Shown here: in pieces, positions 5,720 to 5,867 of the stretch
How the letters are laid out: each line of letters begins with the position of its first letter
How positions within the stretch are numbered: position 1 is the stretch's first letter
NCBI GenBank assembly: GCA_015492915.1
Contig: WGED01000647.1
Location: forward strand, 1 to 5,867
Direction of reading: 5' to 3'
Source of the DNA: Cyclobacteriaceae bacterium
Lineage (GTDB): Bacteria > Bacteroidota > Bacteroidia > Cytophagales > Cyclobacteriaceae
Length of the DNA: 5,867 nucleotides
Program-made: the position numbers and the translations under genes
Notes under the pieces: generated by a model
Database searches by the model: none
What the model was told of the DNA's origin: nothing
Seen by the model: the letters and a program-made list of their open reading frames with translations, nothing else

Positions 5720-5867
5720 TGTCTTATGTTTTATTTCCACCTTATGTGCGGCGGTTTTGTTTAAATCGAATCACTTCCGGTGTATGTACCTTACTATTTT
5801 ACCATGAAAAAATGGTTAATTTCTCATGAACTTTCTGTCAGGATCCCTTTACCACTATATCTAACAC
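5720..5867 (-). other. Upstream region of ribBA, cut by the window edge
   Basis: 148 bases, AT-rich, presumably holding the promoter of the three-gene cluster. On the minus strand I found no TAnnTTTG box and no conserved FMN-riboswitch core. AAGGTGG (5743-5737) resembles a ribosome site but lies 17 bases from the chosen ATG. A weak 5-base-pair hairpin ACCAT/ATGGT (5801-5816) and a TCATGA palindrome (5824-5829) are present. Short open stretches reach the right edge on the minus strand, but none is long enough to call a gene. Confidence 0.4.

Noticed and set aside
5276..5764. Plus-strand open frame of 162 codons
   Set aside because: Antisense to the RibB domain of ribBA, which is fully conserved.
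5720..5867. FMN riboswitch upstream of ribBA
   Set aside because: The conserved core segments of that riboswitch are not visible on the minus strand, although part of the leader may lie beyond the edge.

Overview
The window reads as a piece of a Bacteroidota chromosome. The main evidence is an RHS-core fragment in the style common in that phylum, signal peptides ending in FAQ, a Tat-exported sugar-isomerase-like TIM barrel, a fused RibBA enzyme, and genes without clear Shine-Dalgarno sites. Base composition looks mixed, with near-balanced coding regions and AT-rich gaps. The class and order cannot be fixed from the sequence alone.

Layout. A plus-strand reading frame enters from the left edge and ends at 303. 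It is the tail of an RHS-repeat protein whose conserved core breaks off in mid-motif, possibly at a degraded insertion-sequence end. Everything else lies on the minus strand, read right to left. First comes a tight three-gene cluster: ribBA (4499-5719), a small exported protein of unknown function (3845-4486) and surE (3067-3837), with gaps of 12 and 7 bases. After a 306-base gap follows an Nramp-fold membrane transporter (1474-2760). After another 143 bases comes a Tat-exported xylose-isomerase-like protein (425-1330), which converges on the RHS remnant.

Function. RibBA makes both precursors of riboflavin, starting from GTP and ribulose 5-phosphate. SurE removes phosphate from nucleotides. 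Their co-transcription is likely from the spacing, but a shared pathway is only a suggestion. The Nramp-like protein keeps the fold signatures but lacks the residues that bind metal in the studied Nramps, so its substrate is uncertain. The TIM-barrel protein probably acts on a sugar or polyol outside the cytoplasm.

The least expected structure is non-coding. Three short arrays of a 7-base tandem repeat (consensus GAAGNNN) each lie just downstream of a stop codon, in the same orientation as the gene they follow. Two of them face each other in the convergent gap at 304-424 and contain a perfect inverted repeat. The third starts at the stop codon of surE.
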